Below, in pieces: positions 6,911 to 15,648 of a stretch of 64,000 nucleotides of DNA (positions within the stretch are counted from its first letter, which is position 1; each line of letters opens with the position of its first letter). The DNA comes from JBCCGR01 sp039029195. Lineage in GTDB: Bacteria; Pseudomonadota; Alphaproteobacteria; Rhizobiales; Rhizobiaceae. Below the pieces are notes generated by a model, which made no database searches, was not told the origin of the DNA, and saw only the letters and a list, made by a program, of their open reading frames with translations. A program made the translations under genes and the position numbers. The DNA is taken from positions 18,055 through 82,054 of the forward strand of contig JBCCGR010000017.1 in the NCBI GenBank assembly GCA_039029195.1, in the 5' to 3' direction.

Positions 6911-9478
6911 TCAGGGGAACAGCTTCACGATCCAGTCGATGATTTGAGCGACAGTCGAGCCGGGGTATGCTGCAAACGCGTAATTCTTCAGCGCCACAGC
7001 ATTGGTCACGACATAGTCAATCAGGATCGAAAACTGTGACGACTTAAATGCGGCAGTTGTCGCTATTGCGCCAACAGCCATCATGGCCCCCTTCCTTACA
7101 TCGCTGATTGCAGATTGTGCTGCCTTCCCAGACGCAGTCACGAGACCTTTCGCCCCGCGATAAGCTCCGGAAATCAGAGCGGCTAAGAAGTTGCGACGTT
7201 GCAAGTTTGCCTGTTCGACGGCCTGCAGGTCATGTGGGCCATCGCCTGCTTCTGTAGCGTTTTGATCTTCTGCTTCGATCTCCGCTTTTGCGGCGTCCGT
7301 CGCTATGTCATCCCGTGATTGCACCTCTTCGATCAGCGGATCGGCAATCGCCTTCTCTTCTTCAAGGCTGGGGCGATCCTGAGGCGGCACGCGTCGTTCG
7401 TCACGCTGGCGAATGGAAGGATCGCCAAAGGCAAAATTGTTGAACGTGTCGAGTAGCGCGGCCAGTTCCACCGCAACGGCGGGATCAAGCTTGGCCTCGT
7501 GCGGCTCATCCAATTCGACCACGGCCATGTGAGCATTATGGGTGCGGCGCAGGCGATTGCCTGCCCGCCAGATAGAGCGAACCCGCGCCCGCGCCATATC
7601 TTCGGGCATCGCCTCAAGTAGCGCCTCAAGCTCGCCGAACAGTTTGCCGAGATAGTTATGCCCCATCTCCCGCAGCTTCGCGGCATCGTCGCGAATATCC
7701 TCATAGTCTTCGCGCTGCACTTCAGTCTGGAGCAGTTCCCCGTCGGACGAAGGCTCAGCAACATCCACTTTGCCTTCATCGTTGACGAGCATGGCTGTGG
7801 CAGCGGTGGATTGTTCCGGGGCTTCGAGATTTGCGATCGAAGCGTAGAGACCGACACCAACGCGCACGAGACGGTTCTCGGCGACCAATTCATCAAGCAC
7901 GTTCTCAACCGTTGAAAAGGAAAGTGAGCGCCCCAGCGCCTCAACGAACGACGACGCCTGCTGAACAGAAACGGGCTCACTCGCTTCGTTGACATAGTTG
8001 AAGATTGTTCCTTTCAGCGAGTTTGCTGTTTCGTCTGATCTCTCCTCGGCGCGAAACTCTTCCAGCCAACCCGCAATCTCGGCGTTCACTTCCGCCGACT
8101 CGCGGTTCCAGAACACGTCTGGCTGATCTGCAATTCGGATCATCAACGCTTCAGCGTTGGTTCGGCTCAGGTCCCATGGCGTTTGGCCACTTGCGATTGG
8201 CTCATACCAGCCGAGCCAGACATGCCAATTCTCGCCGTGATTGAATATGGCAGAAAATTCAAGAATTTCATGGCCAAACCAATGGGGGCCGGACCCAGAC
8301 GGATTCGTCCAGAGCGGCTGAGAGGCCAATCTCTGGGTCGTCGTGGGCACTGTATCATTTGATCGAGATAAGTAGGAAAGATCTCTCGAAATCGCTAGCC
8401 ATAGATCATAAATTGGGGCTCGATTTGCGGCTGCTGTTTCGGCTGCTTCAATCGCCGTGACGAACTCATCATTAAATGTGGCTATCGCTGAATTAGCAGC
8501 CCCAACGGCCCTTAGCGCCCTCGCAGCTGCCGCAGGATCATCATCCAAAGCGGCAGCTTCGGCTCCAGATGCAAGCCGTCGAGTAGTTAGCATGGCCTGT
8601 GCCAGAATTTTGTCGGATGCGATCTTGGACTTGTAATTCGGAATTATACTGGCTGCCCATGAAGCAGCAACTGATCTGAACGCCACGAGTATTGCGGCAA
8701 GCCGTTGGTTCAGTGAGACATACTTTGTGCCTACTACCGAGCTTAACGCTGGAAAAACTCGCAACGCCGCCCGGACAGCAATCACGCGTGCAAACTCAAC
8801 CGGCTGATCCTTCAACCAGTCTTCAAGCTCATCTGCCGATTTGATTCTGGGCACGTCCCGCTTTTCTTCCGCCACCTCCGTCACCCTCGTTGGTGCAACG
8901 GGATCATGGTCGCCGCCTACAACACCCTCTGGCAACTGCGGAATTTCGGGGGCAAGAGCGGCGAAGATATTCGGCGCAATCCTCCCACCCGCCAGTAATG
9001 CTTGATAGAAGTTCTGCAATGCTTCGGGCGCAACACCAATGGCCCCAGCAAGGCTCGCCAGTCGCTCATCAAGGTCCGTGGGTGGTTGCGAAAACAGCGG
9101 CTCGCGCAGCAGCACATCGGGAACCATGCCATTCTTGATGCGTGCATCGTCGCCATCAATATGCACAGCGATGGGTTCTTCACCGGTGTGAAGGTCTTCG
9201 ATGGATGTCAGAACCGCCAGCGCCCGCTCTGAAAGATCATCACGATCCCCCACATCGCCACCAGCCGCCTGTGCCTCGTTCATCAGCGCACCAAGTTCGA
9301 ACAGATTGCGTCGAACGGTTCCCAGCCCCAATCCGCCAGTATCAACCGAGAAAACAGTCGGAACCCACGGCAGCAGCCGCGCCGCCGCCCGCAGCGCCAG
9401 CACACCGCGACAGGGCGCTGCCTGCGCGCCGATCCACTCCGACAGGTTTTCGTCCACCGCCACCCTCTTTCGTTGCAT
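6911..9478 (-). CDS. 855-residue protein of unknown function with two related N-terminal motifs and a C-terminal hydrophobic region
   Basis: I do not recognise a catalytic domain. Two segments resemble each other: about residues 14-41 (EWIGAQAAPCRGVLALRAAA) and 219-247 (DWLKDQPVEFARVIAVRAAL), a Trp-Leu/Ile, Gln-Pro/Ala, Arg-Ala-Ala pattern that suggests a duplicated small helical domain. Near residue 417 there is WHVWLGWYEPIASGQ, followed by a helix ending VNAEIAGWLEEF; from memory this style of motif occurs in other uncharacterised Hyphomicrobiales proteins, which I could not verify. Residues about 600-720 are strongly charged and helical. The last 60 or so residues contain one or two hydrophobic helices and end IIDWIVKLFP. 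It is monocistronic and flanked by a repeat-rich spacer. Confidence 0.8.
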   Translation of the reverse strand: MQRKRVAVDENLSEWIGAQAAPCRGVLALRAAARLLPWVPTVFSVDTGGLGLGTVRRNLFELGALMNEAQAAGGDVGDRDDLSERALAVLTSIEDLHTGEEPIAVHIDGDDARIKNGMVPDVLLREPLFSQPPTDLDERLASLAGAIGVAPEALQNFYQALLAGGRIAPNIFAALAPEIPQLPEGVVGGDHDPVAPTRVTEVAEEKRDVPRIKSADELEDWLKDQPVEFARVIAVRAALRVFPALSSVVGTKYVSLNQRLAAILVAFRSVAASWAASIIPNYKSKIASDKILAQAMLTTRRLASGAEAAALDDDPAAAARALRAVGAANSAIATFNDEFVTAIEAAETAAANRAPIYDLWLAISRDLSYLSRSNDTVPTTTQRLASQPLWTNPSGSGPHWFGHEILEFSAIFNHGENWHVWLGWYEPIASGQTPWDLSRTNAEALMIRIADQPDVFWNRESAEVNAEIAGWLEEFRAEERSDETANSLKGTIFNYVNEASEPVSVQQASSFVEALGRSLSFSTVENVLDELVAENRLVRVGVGLYASIANLEAPEQSTAATAMLVNDEGKVDVAEPSSDGELLQTEVQREDYEDIRDDAAKLREMGHNYLGKLFGELEALLEAMPEDMARARVRSIWRAGNRLRRTHNAHMAVVELDEPHEAKLDPAVAVELAALLDTFNNFAFGDPSIRQRDERRVPPQDRPSLEEEKAIADPLIEEVQSRDDIATDAAKAEIEAEDQNATEAGDGPHDLQAVEQANLQRRNFLAALISGAYRGAKGLVTASGKAAQSAISDVRKGAMMAVGAIATTAAFKSSQFSILIDYVVTNAVALKNYAFAAYPGSTVAQIIDWIVKLFP

Positions 9479-9675
9479 CGCACTCTAGAGGTTGTACCCG
9501 GTTGTTCAAGAGGGAGGCCAAGCCACAGCTTTCCTCCTGTCTCACCAACCAATATTGAGCTCGATCAATCGACCGGCATCGTGGCGCAACGACTCAGCTT
9601 GGGCCCTCCTTCGTCATGTTCGCTACAGCGGGAGGGAATTTTAGAAACCCGTCCGCTCAACCCTCCCCACGCTCC

Positions 9676-9703
9676 GTCATTCTGACAAAGGTCAGAATCC
9701 AGG
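9676..9703 (+). repeat. Hairpin module GTCAT-stem-ATCCAGG, copy 1
   Basis: ATTCTGAC (9679-9686) pairs with GTCAGAAT (9691-9698) across a 4-nt loop. It is flanked by GTC on the left and CCAGG on the right, the same flanks seen in the other three modules of this spacer. Confidence 0.65.
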
Positions 9704-9805
9704 TGCAGTTGCTGGAACTTCGGTGTTTGTTGGTGTGGTGAAGTTTGCAGGTCTCTGGCCCACTTCCGAGCGCCCGTTGACCATCCCTCTGGCAGCAATC
9801 GCACT

Positions 9806-9833
9806 TGGATCCCGGGCCAGGCCCGGGATGACA
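9806..9833 (-). repeat. Hairpin module GTCAT-stem-ATCCAGG type, copy 2 (reverse orientation)
   Basis: ATCCCGGGCC (9809-9818) pairs perfectly with GGCCCGGGAT (9820-9829) around a single base. On the minus strand it reads TTGTC-stem-CCAAG, so it is the same module type in inverted orientation with a different stem sequence. Confidence 0.65.
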
Positions 9834-9892
9834 ATGGAGGGTGTGGAACGCATGGGCACACACGCTTCAGGTCACCGGTCCAGCCTGCGGCT

Positions 9893-9922
9893 CTAGACAC
9901 AAGCTGCAGCGGGCGTGACAAA
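9893..9922 (+). repeat. 30-bp direct repeat, copy A
   Basis: The segment starting CTAGACACAAGCTG and ending CGTGACAAA matches 28 of 30 bases with 10120-10149, 227 bases downstream. Both copies are preceded by a GC-rich block (GCGGCT or GCCGCC) and lie between hairpin modules. No function is known to me. Confidence 0.65.
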
Positions 9923-10003
9923 GGAGGATGGGGCGAGTCCGGCGTGATTTCATTCTTCTGGCGTCTATACGAGAACCTTACACTTTCATCTCAACCTGAA
10001 GGC

Positions 10004-10032
10004 TTGTCATTGCCGCAACAGCGGCAATCCAG
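10004..10032 (+). repeat. Hairpin module GTCAT-stem-ATCCAG, copy 3
   Basis: ATTGCCGC (10009-10016) pairs perfectly with GCGGCAAT (10021-10028) with loop AACA. Flanks TTGTC and CCAG match copies 1 and 4 while the stem sequence differs. Confidence 0.65.
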
Positions 10033-10119
10033 AAAGCCCAACAACATGACAAGGCTCTCGATTGGACCTGCCAATCGACTGGAAAGAACGGAGGAACGGC
10101 AGGCGCAGAATGCGCCGCC

Positions 10120-10149
10120 CTAGACACAAGCTGAAGCGGGTGTGACAAA
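10120..10149 (+). repeat. 30-bp direct repeat, copy B
   Basis: Second copy of the repeat at 9893-9922 with two substitutions (C to A in AGCTGAAGC and C to T in GGGTGTGACAAA). Confidence 0.65.
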
Positions 10150-10215
10150 TATTGATCTTGGGAGCTCCAAAAGTAACTTAAACCAGCAACGAACCACAAA
10201 AACCCTCACCCACTT

Positions 10216-10245
10216 TTGTCATGCCCGCCACGGCGGGCATCCAGA
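10216..10245 (+). repeat. Hairpin module GTCAT-stem-ATCCAG, copy 4
   Basis: ATGCCCGCC (10221-10229) pairs perfectly with GGCGGGCAT (10232-10240) around AC. Flanks TTGTC and CCAGAG match the other copies. The stem sequence again differs while base pairing is kept. Confidence 0.65.
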
Positions 10246-10519
10246 GCCGCACTGCGAAATCCCCACCAAGTTCCCCTTTCTCACGCCTTTTGCTTTTGCC
10301 CAACGCAGACAGCCACACCCGAATGCCAGCACCATTTTCACCGCCAGACTCTCCCACCGCCTTTCGCAAACTCGATCATCCCACGTAACCACCAGCACCG
10401 ACTCTCTCCCTCACCACCCTCCGTCTCCCCCTTGCCATCACACCCTTTTCATCGTAAATCGACGATGAACGATTTCATCCGCCAGCCACCACCACTCTTC
10501 GCCCTCAAACCAACTCGCC

Positions 10520-10840
10520 ATGCCAACCGACGCCCTAGCCACTCGATTTGCCGCGCTTAGCCACCCGGTGCGCATTGAATTGCTGCGCCACATTGCGGCG
10601 CACAAGAATTGCGGTTGCAAGGATGTCATGGCAAAGCTCGATACGCGGCTTGCCCAATCCACCGTGTCACAGCATCTGAAAGTGCTTGTGGAGGCCGGTC
10701 TCATCACCTGCACCATTGAACATCCCCATTCGCGCTACAATCTGAATGAGGCGGCACTGGTTGGCCTGTCCGCGTCCGTCAATGATCTGACCGAGGCCTG
10801 CTGCCCCGCCCGTTGTTGCCCCCAAAACCCCAAAGATTAA
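10520..10840 (+). CDS. ArsR/SmtB family metalloregulator with Cys-rich tail
   Basis: The 106-residue product has a winged helix-turn-helix with AQSTVSQHLKVLVEAGLI as the recognition region. A CxC pair (C31, C33 in NCGCKDVM) sits in the helix that carries the arsenic/antimony site of E. coli ArsR. The C-terminus adds C94, C95, C99 and C100 (ACCPARCC), a tail often used for soft-metal binding. The gene lies 13 bases upstream of an Atm1-type ABC exporter, so control of that exporter by a thiophilic metal or redox signal is plausible. No clear ribosome-binding sequence precedes the ATG. Confidence 0.9.
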   Translation: MPTDALATRFAALSHPVRIELLRHIAAHKNCGCKDVMAKLDTRLAQSTVSQHLKVLVEAGLITCTIEHPHSRYNLNEAALVGLSASVNDLTEACCPARCCPQNPKD

Positions 10841-10853
10841 TCTGGAATTCCCT

Positions 10854-12743
10854 TTGTCAGAGACCGCCAACGCCACCTCAAAACCCCGCGATGCCTCCTC
10901 CCTCGGCACGGTCGTCAGCCTGTGGCCCTATATGTGGCCCACAGACAGGCCGGACTTGAAACGACGGGTCGCCTGGGCGTTCTTTTATCTTATTCTGGCG
11001 AAAATCGTCATTGCGATTGTGCCCTTCTTTTTCAAATGGGCCACCGACGCGCTGAGCGGCGAATTTAAACCGGCAGACTGGGTACCGCTTTTGTTGGTCA
11101 CGCCGGTCATGCTAGTGGTTGGTTACAATGCCGCGCGGCTGTTGCAATGGGGCTTCAACCAGTTGCGCGATGCGCTGTTTGCGAGCGTCGGCCAGCACGC
11201 GGTGCGCCAGCTGGCCTACAAAACGTTTGTCCACATTCATCAGCTTTCCCTGCGCTTTCATTTGCAGCGGCGCACAGGCGGTCTGTCGCGTGTTATCGAG
11301 CGTGGAACGAAAGGCATCGAGGCTATCGTGCGCTATACGATCCTCAGCCTGTTTCCCACCCTCTTCGAATTCGCGCTCTATGCCGGGATTTTCGCCTGGT
11401 ACTACGGCATCTCCTATGTGGTGGTGATCGCAATCACCGTATGGGCCTATATCTGGTTCACCGTGCGGGCGAGCGACTGGCGGATTGCCATTCGACGGGT
11501 CATGAACGATTCCGACACGGACGCCAACACCAAGGCCGTGGATTCACTGCTCAACTATGAGACCGTGAAGTATTTCAGCAATGAGGCGCTGGAAACCGAA
11601 CGGTTTGATCGTTCCATGGAAAAATACGAGCAAGCGGCAGTGCGCACATGGACGTCGCTCGGCTGGCTCAATATGGGCCAGATGGCAATCTTCTCTGCAG
11701 GCACGCTAGCCTGCATGGTGCTGTCTGCCCGCTCGGTCATGGCGGGTGAACAAACGGTGGGTGACTTTGTGCTCATCAATGTGATTTTGATGCAGCTTTC
11801 GGTTCCGCTCAATTTCATCGGCTTCGTCTATCGCGAAATCCGGCAGGGTTTGACCGACATTGAGGCCATGTTTGAGCTCCTGGATCAGCCGCGCGAAATT
11901 ACCGACAGGCCCGACGCACCGGCCATCAATGTGAGCGAGGGCAACATCCGTTTTGCGGACGTGGATTTTCACTACAATGCCGACCGCCCGATCCTGAAAA
12001 ACGTGTCGTTTGACGTGCCCGCCGGTCAAACGGTGGCAATTGTTGGCCCCTCGGGCGCGGGCAAATCCACCATTTCGCGGCTCTTGTTTCGCTTTTATGA
12101 TGTGACCAGTGGCGCGATTGAAATTGATGGGCAGGATTTGCGTGACATCAGCCAGTCGAGCCTGCGCGGGAACATCGGCATGGTGCCGCAGGACACGGTG
12201 CTCTTCAACGACACCATTGCCTACAATATCGGCTATGGCCGCAATGGTGCGACCCGCGAAGAGGTGGAAGAAGCCGCTGAAATGGCGCAGATTGGCGACT
12301 TCATCCGCAATCTGCCGGAAGGGTTTGAAACACCCGTTGGCGAGCGCGGATTGAAGCTCTCAGGTGGTGAAAAGCAGCGTGTGGCCATCGCCCGCACGAT
12401 CCTGAAAGCCCCGCCAATCCTCATTCTCGACGAGGCCACTTCCGCACTCGACACCCGCACCGAACAGGAAATTCAGGCCGCTCTCGATCAGGTATCGAAA
12501 AACCGCACGACGCTCGTCATCGCTCACCGATTGTCCACCGTTGTGGCGGCAGACCAGATCATCGTGCTGGAGGCCGGCGAAATCGCAGAGCGTGGAACCC
12601 ACATGGAATTAATGGACAGGGGCGGGCTCTACGCAGAAATGTGGGACCGCCAGCGTGAAGCAACCGAGGCCGAGGCCCGCCTGCGCGCCGCCCGGGAAAA
12701 CGATGATCTGGGCATCATCGAGCGTAAACAACCGGTGATGTGA
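10854..12743 (+). CDS. Atm1/HMT1-type ABC transporter (fused permease and ATPase)
   Basis: The 629-residue half-transporter has six membrane helices in its first 330 residues and an ATP-binding domain with Walker A (VGPSGAGKST), ABC signature (LSGGEKQRVAIAR), Walker B (ILILDEATSALD) and switch His (IAHRLST). Strong resemblance to Atm1/AbcB7 proteins (LRFHLQRRTGGLSRVIERGT, NYETVKYFSNE) indicates export of glutathione-linked metal or sulfur species; the Novosphingobium homologue confers heavy-metal tolerance. The start is TTG at 10854, 13 bases after the ArsR stop, with a weak GGAA upstream. Linkage to a Cys-rich ArsR supports a metal-detoxification role, which is inference. Confidence 0.93.
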   Translation: MSETANATSKPRDASSLGTVVSLWPYMWPTDRPDLKRRVAWAFFYLILAKIVIAIVPFFFKWATDALSGEFKPADWVPLLLVTPVMLVVGYNAARLLQWGFNQLRDALFASVGQHAVRQLAYKTFVHIHQLSLRFHLQRRTGGLSRVIERGTKGIEAIVRYTILSLFPTLFEFALYAGIFAWYYGISYVVVIAITVWAYIWFTVRASDWRIAIRRVMNDSDTDANTKAVDSLLNYETVKYFSNEALETERFDRSMEKYEQAAVRTWTSLGWLNMGQMAIFSAGTLACMVLSARSVMAGEQTVGDFVLINVILMQLSVPLNFIGFVYREIRQGLTDIEAMFELLDQPREITDRPDAPAINVSEGNIRFADVDFHYNADRPILKNVSFDVPAGQTVAIVGPSGAGKSTISRLLFRFYDVTSGAIEIDGQDLRDISQSSLRGNIGMVPQDTVLFNDTIAYNIGYGRNGATREEVEEAAEMAQIGDFIRNLPEGFETPVGERGLKLSGGEKQRVAIARTILKAPPILILDEATSALDTRTEQEIQAALDQVSKNRTTLVIAHRLSTVVAADQIIVLEAGEIAERGTHMELMDRGGLYAEMWDRQREATEAEARLRAARENDDLGIIERKQPVM

Positions 12744-12790
12744 CAAGACCGCATTGCTCTGAGCAAGCTGCAAGAGCTCTGACCAACCAA

Positions 12791-12828
12791 AAACACCGCG
12801 CACTTTTTCAATCAGGCCCGCGGTGTTT
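12791..12828. terminator. Possible bidirectional terminator hairpin
   Basis: AAACACCGCG (12791-12800) pairs perfectly with CGCGGTGTTT (12819-12828), loop 18 nt. It lies between the convergent ABC transporter and alpha/beta-hydrolase genes. The A/T-rich stem bases partly stand in for a T-run. The large loop lowers confidence. Confidence 0.5.
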
Positions 12829-12860
12829 CCGTTCAACTAAACAGGAGCAATGCAGACCAA

Positions 12861-13793
12861 TCAGCCCGCCGACAGGATTGCCTTGGCGACACCGTCAGGG
12901 TCCGCGAACATCGCCTCGTGGCTGGCATCCATTTCGATGACCTTACAAGGATTGTCGGGCCAGGCCTCGTTGAGGGCGGCTACAATCGCATCCTGAGTAC
13001 TCGGCAACAGTGTCATATCTTTGCCGCAACGAATGAAGGTCCGTTTGATTGCCGCGTATTCGGCAGGAAATTCAACCATATCGCCATAAAATGCGACCGG
13101 AGCATCCGGACTCATCATGTTGACGGCAGTGTTCCACACATCATCAGGAACATCGGCAGCGAGTGCCGCTTTGCCCGCTGCCCGGTACTTTTCGTCACCT
13201 GAACCAGTATCGATCCGAAACCCACCAACCTTGGCGGGGTCGGCTTTGACAATCGCACCCAACAGGCTGTTTTTCGCCTGATCCGGCAACGCCAAAAATG
13301 CCCCGGAAGGTTTGCCCGGAACAGGAGTGAGCGCTGTCAGGAACACGAGGCCGTTGATTGCAGACGGTTCTTTCGCTGCCGCAAGGCTGATGGGCATGCC
13401 GCCCATCGAATGCCCGACGGCGACAATCTTGTCAGCCCCCATGCCGCGAAGACGCGCAACGCCTTCCAATACTGAATCGGCAAATGCGTCACTGGGGATT
13501 TTGGCAAACTGCGACGGTTCTGTGGCAAAAGCGGCATCATCCAGCGGCCGTTTGAAATAGGATGGTGGCGAAACGGCGTTCAGGCCGGATCCGGGCAAGT
13601 CAATGCCAAGCGCCAATTGACCAGCGTTCTGAATCCGGGAGGCAATGCCATCCCAGCACCACACCCCATGCCAGGATCCGTGAACCAGCAAATATCCGGT
13701 TTTTCCATGTCCATCGGCATTTGCCGCCTGTGGTGTGACGGCAAGTGCAACTGCGGCGGCACCCGCGGCTGCAAAAACTTCTCTTCTGTTCAT
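12861..13793 (-). CDS. Exported alpha/beta hydrolase
   Basis: The 310-residue product has an N-terminal export signal (MNRREVFAAAGAAAVALAV, then a PQAANA cleavage region) whose Arg pair suggests the Tat route, though Sec is possible. The hydrolase core shows the oxyanion segment YLLVHGSWHGVWCW, the nucleophile elbow GHSMGG (Ser nucleophile) and a late Asp/His region (ASHEAMF). It resembles the salicylate-esterase/hydroxynitrile-lyase-like alpha/beta-hydrolase group. Substrate is unknown. The ATG at 13793 was chosen because it starts the signal peptide and follows AAGGGG; an open frame extends 14 codons further. It converges with the ABC exporter. Confidence 0.85.
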   Translation of the reverse strand: MNRREVFAAAGAAAVALAVTPQAANADGHGKTGYLLVHGSWHGVWCWDGIASRIQNAGQLALGIDLPGSGLNAVSPPSYFKRPLDDAAFATEPSQFAKIPSDAFADSVLEGVARLRGMGADKIVAVGHSMGGMPISLAAAKEPSAINGLVFLTALTPVPGKPSGAFLALPDQAKNSLLGAIVKADPAKVGGFRIDTGSGDEKYRAAGKAALAADVPDDVWNTAVNMMSPDAPVAFYGDMVEFPAEYAAIKRTFIRCGKDMTLLPSTQDAIVAALNEAWPDNPCKVIEMDASHEAMFADPDGVAKAILSAG

Positions 13794-13978
13794 TTCTATA
13801 CCCCTTAACTCGTCATCTCTCTTAAGCGCTGGCATTCAGGGGCAGAGAGTGTCGAATGTCAAATACCGGCTTTGTGGGAAGCAACGGACACTGGCGACGG
13901 CCATGGACTTGGCACAAAGTGCGAGTGTGCATCAGCACTTGCAAACGGCATTTATTCCCCTAAAACCCGCCGAAATTC

Positions 13979-14233
13979 ATGATCACCGGGGTAGCACACG
14001 TGGACAATCGAAAACTCACATCCGTGTTTGAAATCTCCGGTTCCGTGCTCGCCATGGCCTATGCGCTGCTCATTGCATCCAATACAGACAACGAGATCCT
14101 GGGTTTTTCCCTGCTGCTCATTTCTGCGCTCTTGTTCGCCGCATGGGCGGTGATCGACAAACGCTGGACGTTCCTGGCGCTGCAGGGGTTTTATGCAGCG
14201 TCTGCCATCATCGGGCTGATCCGCTGGGGATAA
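13979..14233 (+). CDS. Small membrane protein, three helices, unknown function
   Basis: The 84-residue product has three predicted membrane segments (about residues 17-33, 41-59 and 64-81). The ends of the helices carry the CBU_0592/YgjV-like style of small membrane protein, but I cannot assign a family. A GTG at 14000 preceded by GGGGT would give a 77-residue protein and may be the real start. The gene converges with dihydroorotase (9 bases between stop codons). No functional context is apparent. Confidence 0.6.
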   Translation: MITGVAHVDNRKLTSVFEISGSVLAMAYALLIASNTDNEILGFSLLLISALLFAAWAVIDKRWTFLALQGFYAASAIIGLIRWG

Positions 14234-14242
14234 AGGCTCCCC

Positions 14243-15559
14243 TCAAACAAACCGCACCACGTCCCCCTGCCCTTCGGCAACCAGTTCGCCGTCCCACATG
14301 ATGCGCTGACCGCGGATGATGGTCCCAACCGGCCAGCCCGTGGCCGATTTGCCGTTGCATGGCGTCCAGCCGGGTTTTGATGCAATCCAGTCATTGGTAA
14401 TCGTCTCGGTGCGCGAGAGATCAACAATCGTCAGGTCGGCATCATAACCGGAAGCAATGCGACCCTTGCCGGCAATTCCGAACAGGCGCTGCGGTCCTGC
14501 GCTGGTCATATCCACAAACCGCTCAAGGCTCATACGACCCTCATTCACATGGTTGAGCATCACAGGCACCAGCGTCTGCACCCCGGTCATGCCGGACGGA
14601 GAGGCAGGATAGGTTTTTGCCTTTTCTTCCAGCGTATGCGGCGCGTGATCGGACCCGATTACATCCGCAACACCGCGAGCCACTCCATGCCAGATGCCCT
14701 CGCGATGACCATCACCCCGCACTGGTGGGTTCATCTGCAACAGGGTTCCAAGCCGGTCATAATCGTCCGCCGTGAAGGTGAGATGATGCGGCGTCACCTC
14801 GCAGGTCACCAGATCCTTGTGCTGTACCAGAAAGTGCATCTCGTCCTGGGTGGAGATGTGAAGTACATGGATTTTCGCGCCTGTTTCCGCGGAAATCCGC
14901 ACCAGCCGCTCGGTGCATTGGAGTGCCGCCTTCACATCGCGCCACACAGGATGAGAGCGCGGATCATCATCCATGCGTTCCCCCTCCCGCTCGCGCAGGC
15001 GGAACTCGTCCTCGGAGTGAAACGCCGCCCGTCGCCGCGTGTTCTTCAGGATCGAACGCACCCCGTCATCGTCTTCTACCAGAAGATCACCAGTGGACGA
15101 CCCCATGAACACCTTAATTCCGGCAGCACCCGGCAGACGTTCCAGCTCCGCCACTTGGTGCGCATTTTCGCGTGTACCACCAACCCAGAAGGCATGGTCG
15201 CAATGCATACGCCCCTTCGCGCGAGAAAGCTTGTCGTTGAGCGCCGCCTCGCTTGTTGTCAGCGGGTTGGTGTTGGGCATTTCAAACACCGCCGTCACGC
15301 CACCCATCACGGCGGCGCGGGAGCCGGAATCCAGATCTTCCTTGTGCTCCATACCGGGCTCACGAAAATGAACCTGACTATCAATCACACCGGGAAGCAG
15401 ATGCAGGCCGGCACAATCAATCCACTCACCCGCCTGCGAATTATCGAACGAGCCAAATCCGGCGAATTTGCCATCGCGAACGCCCACATCCACCTGACGA
15501 CGTCCATCCTGATTGACCACCGTGCCGCCACCAAAAACCGTATCGAAGCTTTCGCTCAT
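14243..15559 (-). CDS. pyrC: Dihydroorotase (class I, zinc amidohydrolase)
   Basis: The 438-residue product carries the metallo-dependent hydrolase signature IDSQVHFREPGMEHKED near the N-terminus (HxR with two metal-binding His in the broader site), the internal metal region HVLHISTQDE and GSDHAPHTLEEK with the catalytic Asp. These match class I dihydroorotases (TIGR00857), which interconvert N-carbamoyl-aspartate and dihydroorotate in pyrimidine synthesis. Allantoinase and hydantoinase relatives are the main alternative. The ATG at 15559 was chosen for similarity; an open frame extends to 15661 and would overlap the divergent ygfZ gene. The dihydroorotase start lies about 90 bases from ygfZ. 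Confidence 0.88.
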   Translation of the reverse strand: MSESFDTVFGGGTVVNQDGRRQVDVGVRDGKFAGFGSFDNSQAGEWIDCAGLHLLPGVIDSQVHFREPGMEHKEDLDSGSRAAVMGGVTAVFEMPNTNPLTTSEAALNDKLSRAKGRMHCDHAFWVGGTRENAHQVAELERLPGAAGIKVFMGSSTGDLLVEDDDGVRSILKNTRRRAAFHSEDEFRLREREGERMDDDPRSHPVWRDVKAALQCTERLVRISAETGAKIHVLHISTQDEMHFLVQHKDLVTCEVTPHHLTFTADDYDRLGTLLQMNPPVRGDGHREGIWHGVARGVADVIGSDHAPHTLEEKAKTYPASPSGMTGVQTLVPVMLNHVNEGRMSLERFVDMTSAGPQRLFGIAGKGRIASGYDADLTIVDLSRTETITNDWIASKPGWTPCNGKSATGWPVGTIIRGQRIMWDGELVAEGQGDVVRFV

Positions 15560-15648
15560 AATCGTCTCGCCGTGTCGCGTGTTTTTCTTGCCGTAGCCCG
15601 CCACCGCGACTACGTAAACAGACGGATTGAAAAGAGCCGCCTTACCCC

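Larger units (their letters stand above)
9479..10519. other. Repeat-rich non-coding spacer of about 1 kb
   Basis: No convincing gene is present; small open frames here show no family resemblance and overlap repeats. The spacer holds four hairpin modules and one pair of 30-bp direct repeats, listed separately. Its last 150 bases are unusually pyrimidine-rich and directly precede the ArsR gene, which lacks a visible ribosome-binding site. Confidence 0.6.

Noticed and set aside
9479..10519. CRISPR array
   Set aside because: Repeats are only one 30-bp pair and hairpins of different stem sequence; there is no regular repeat-spacer periodicity and no cas gene.
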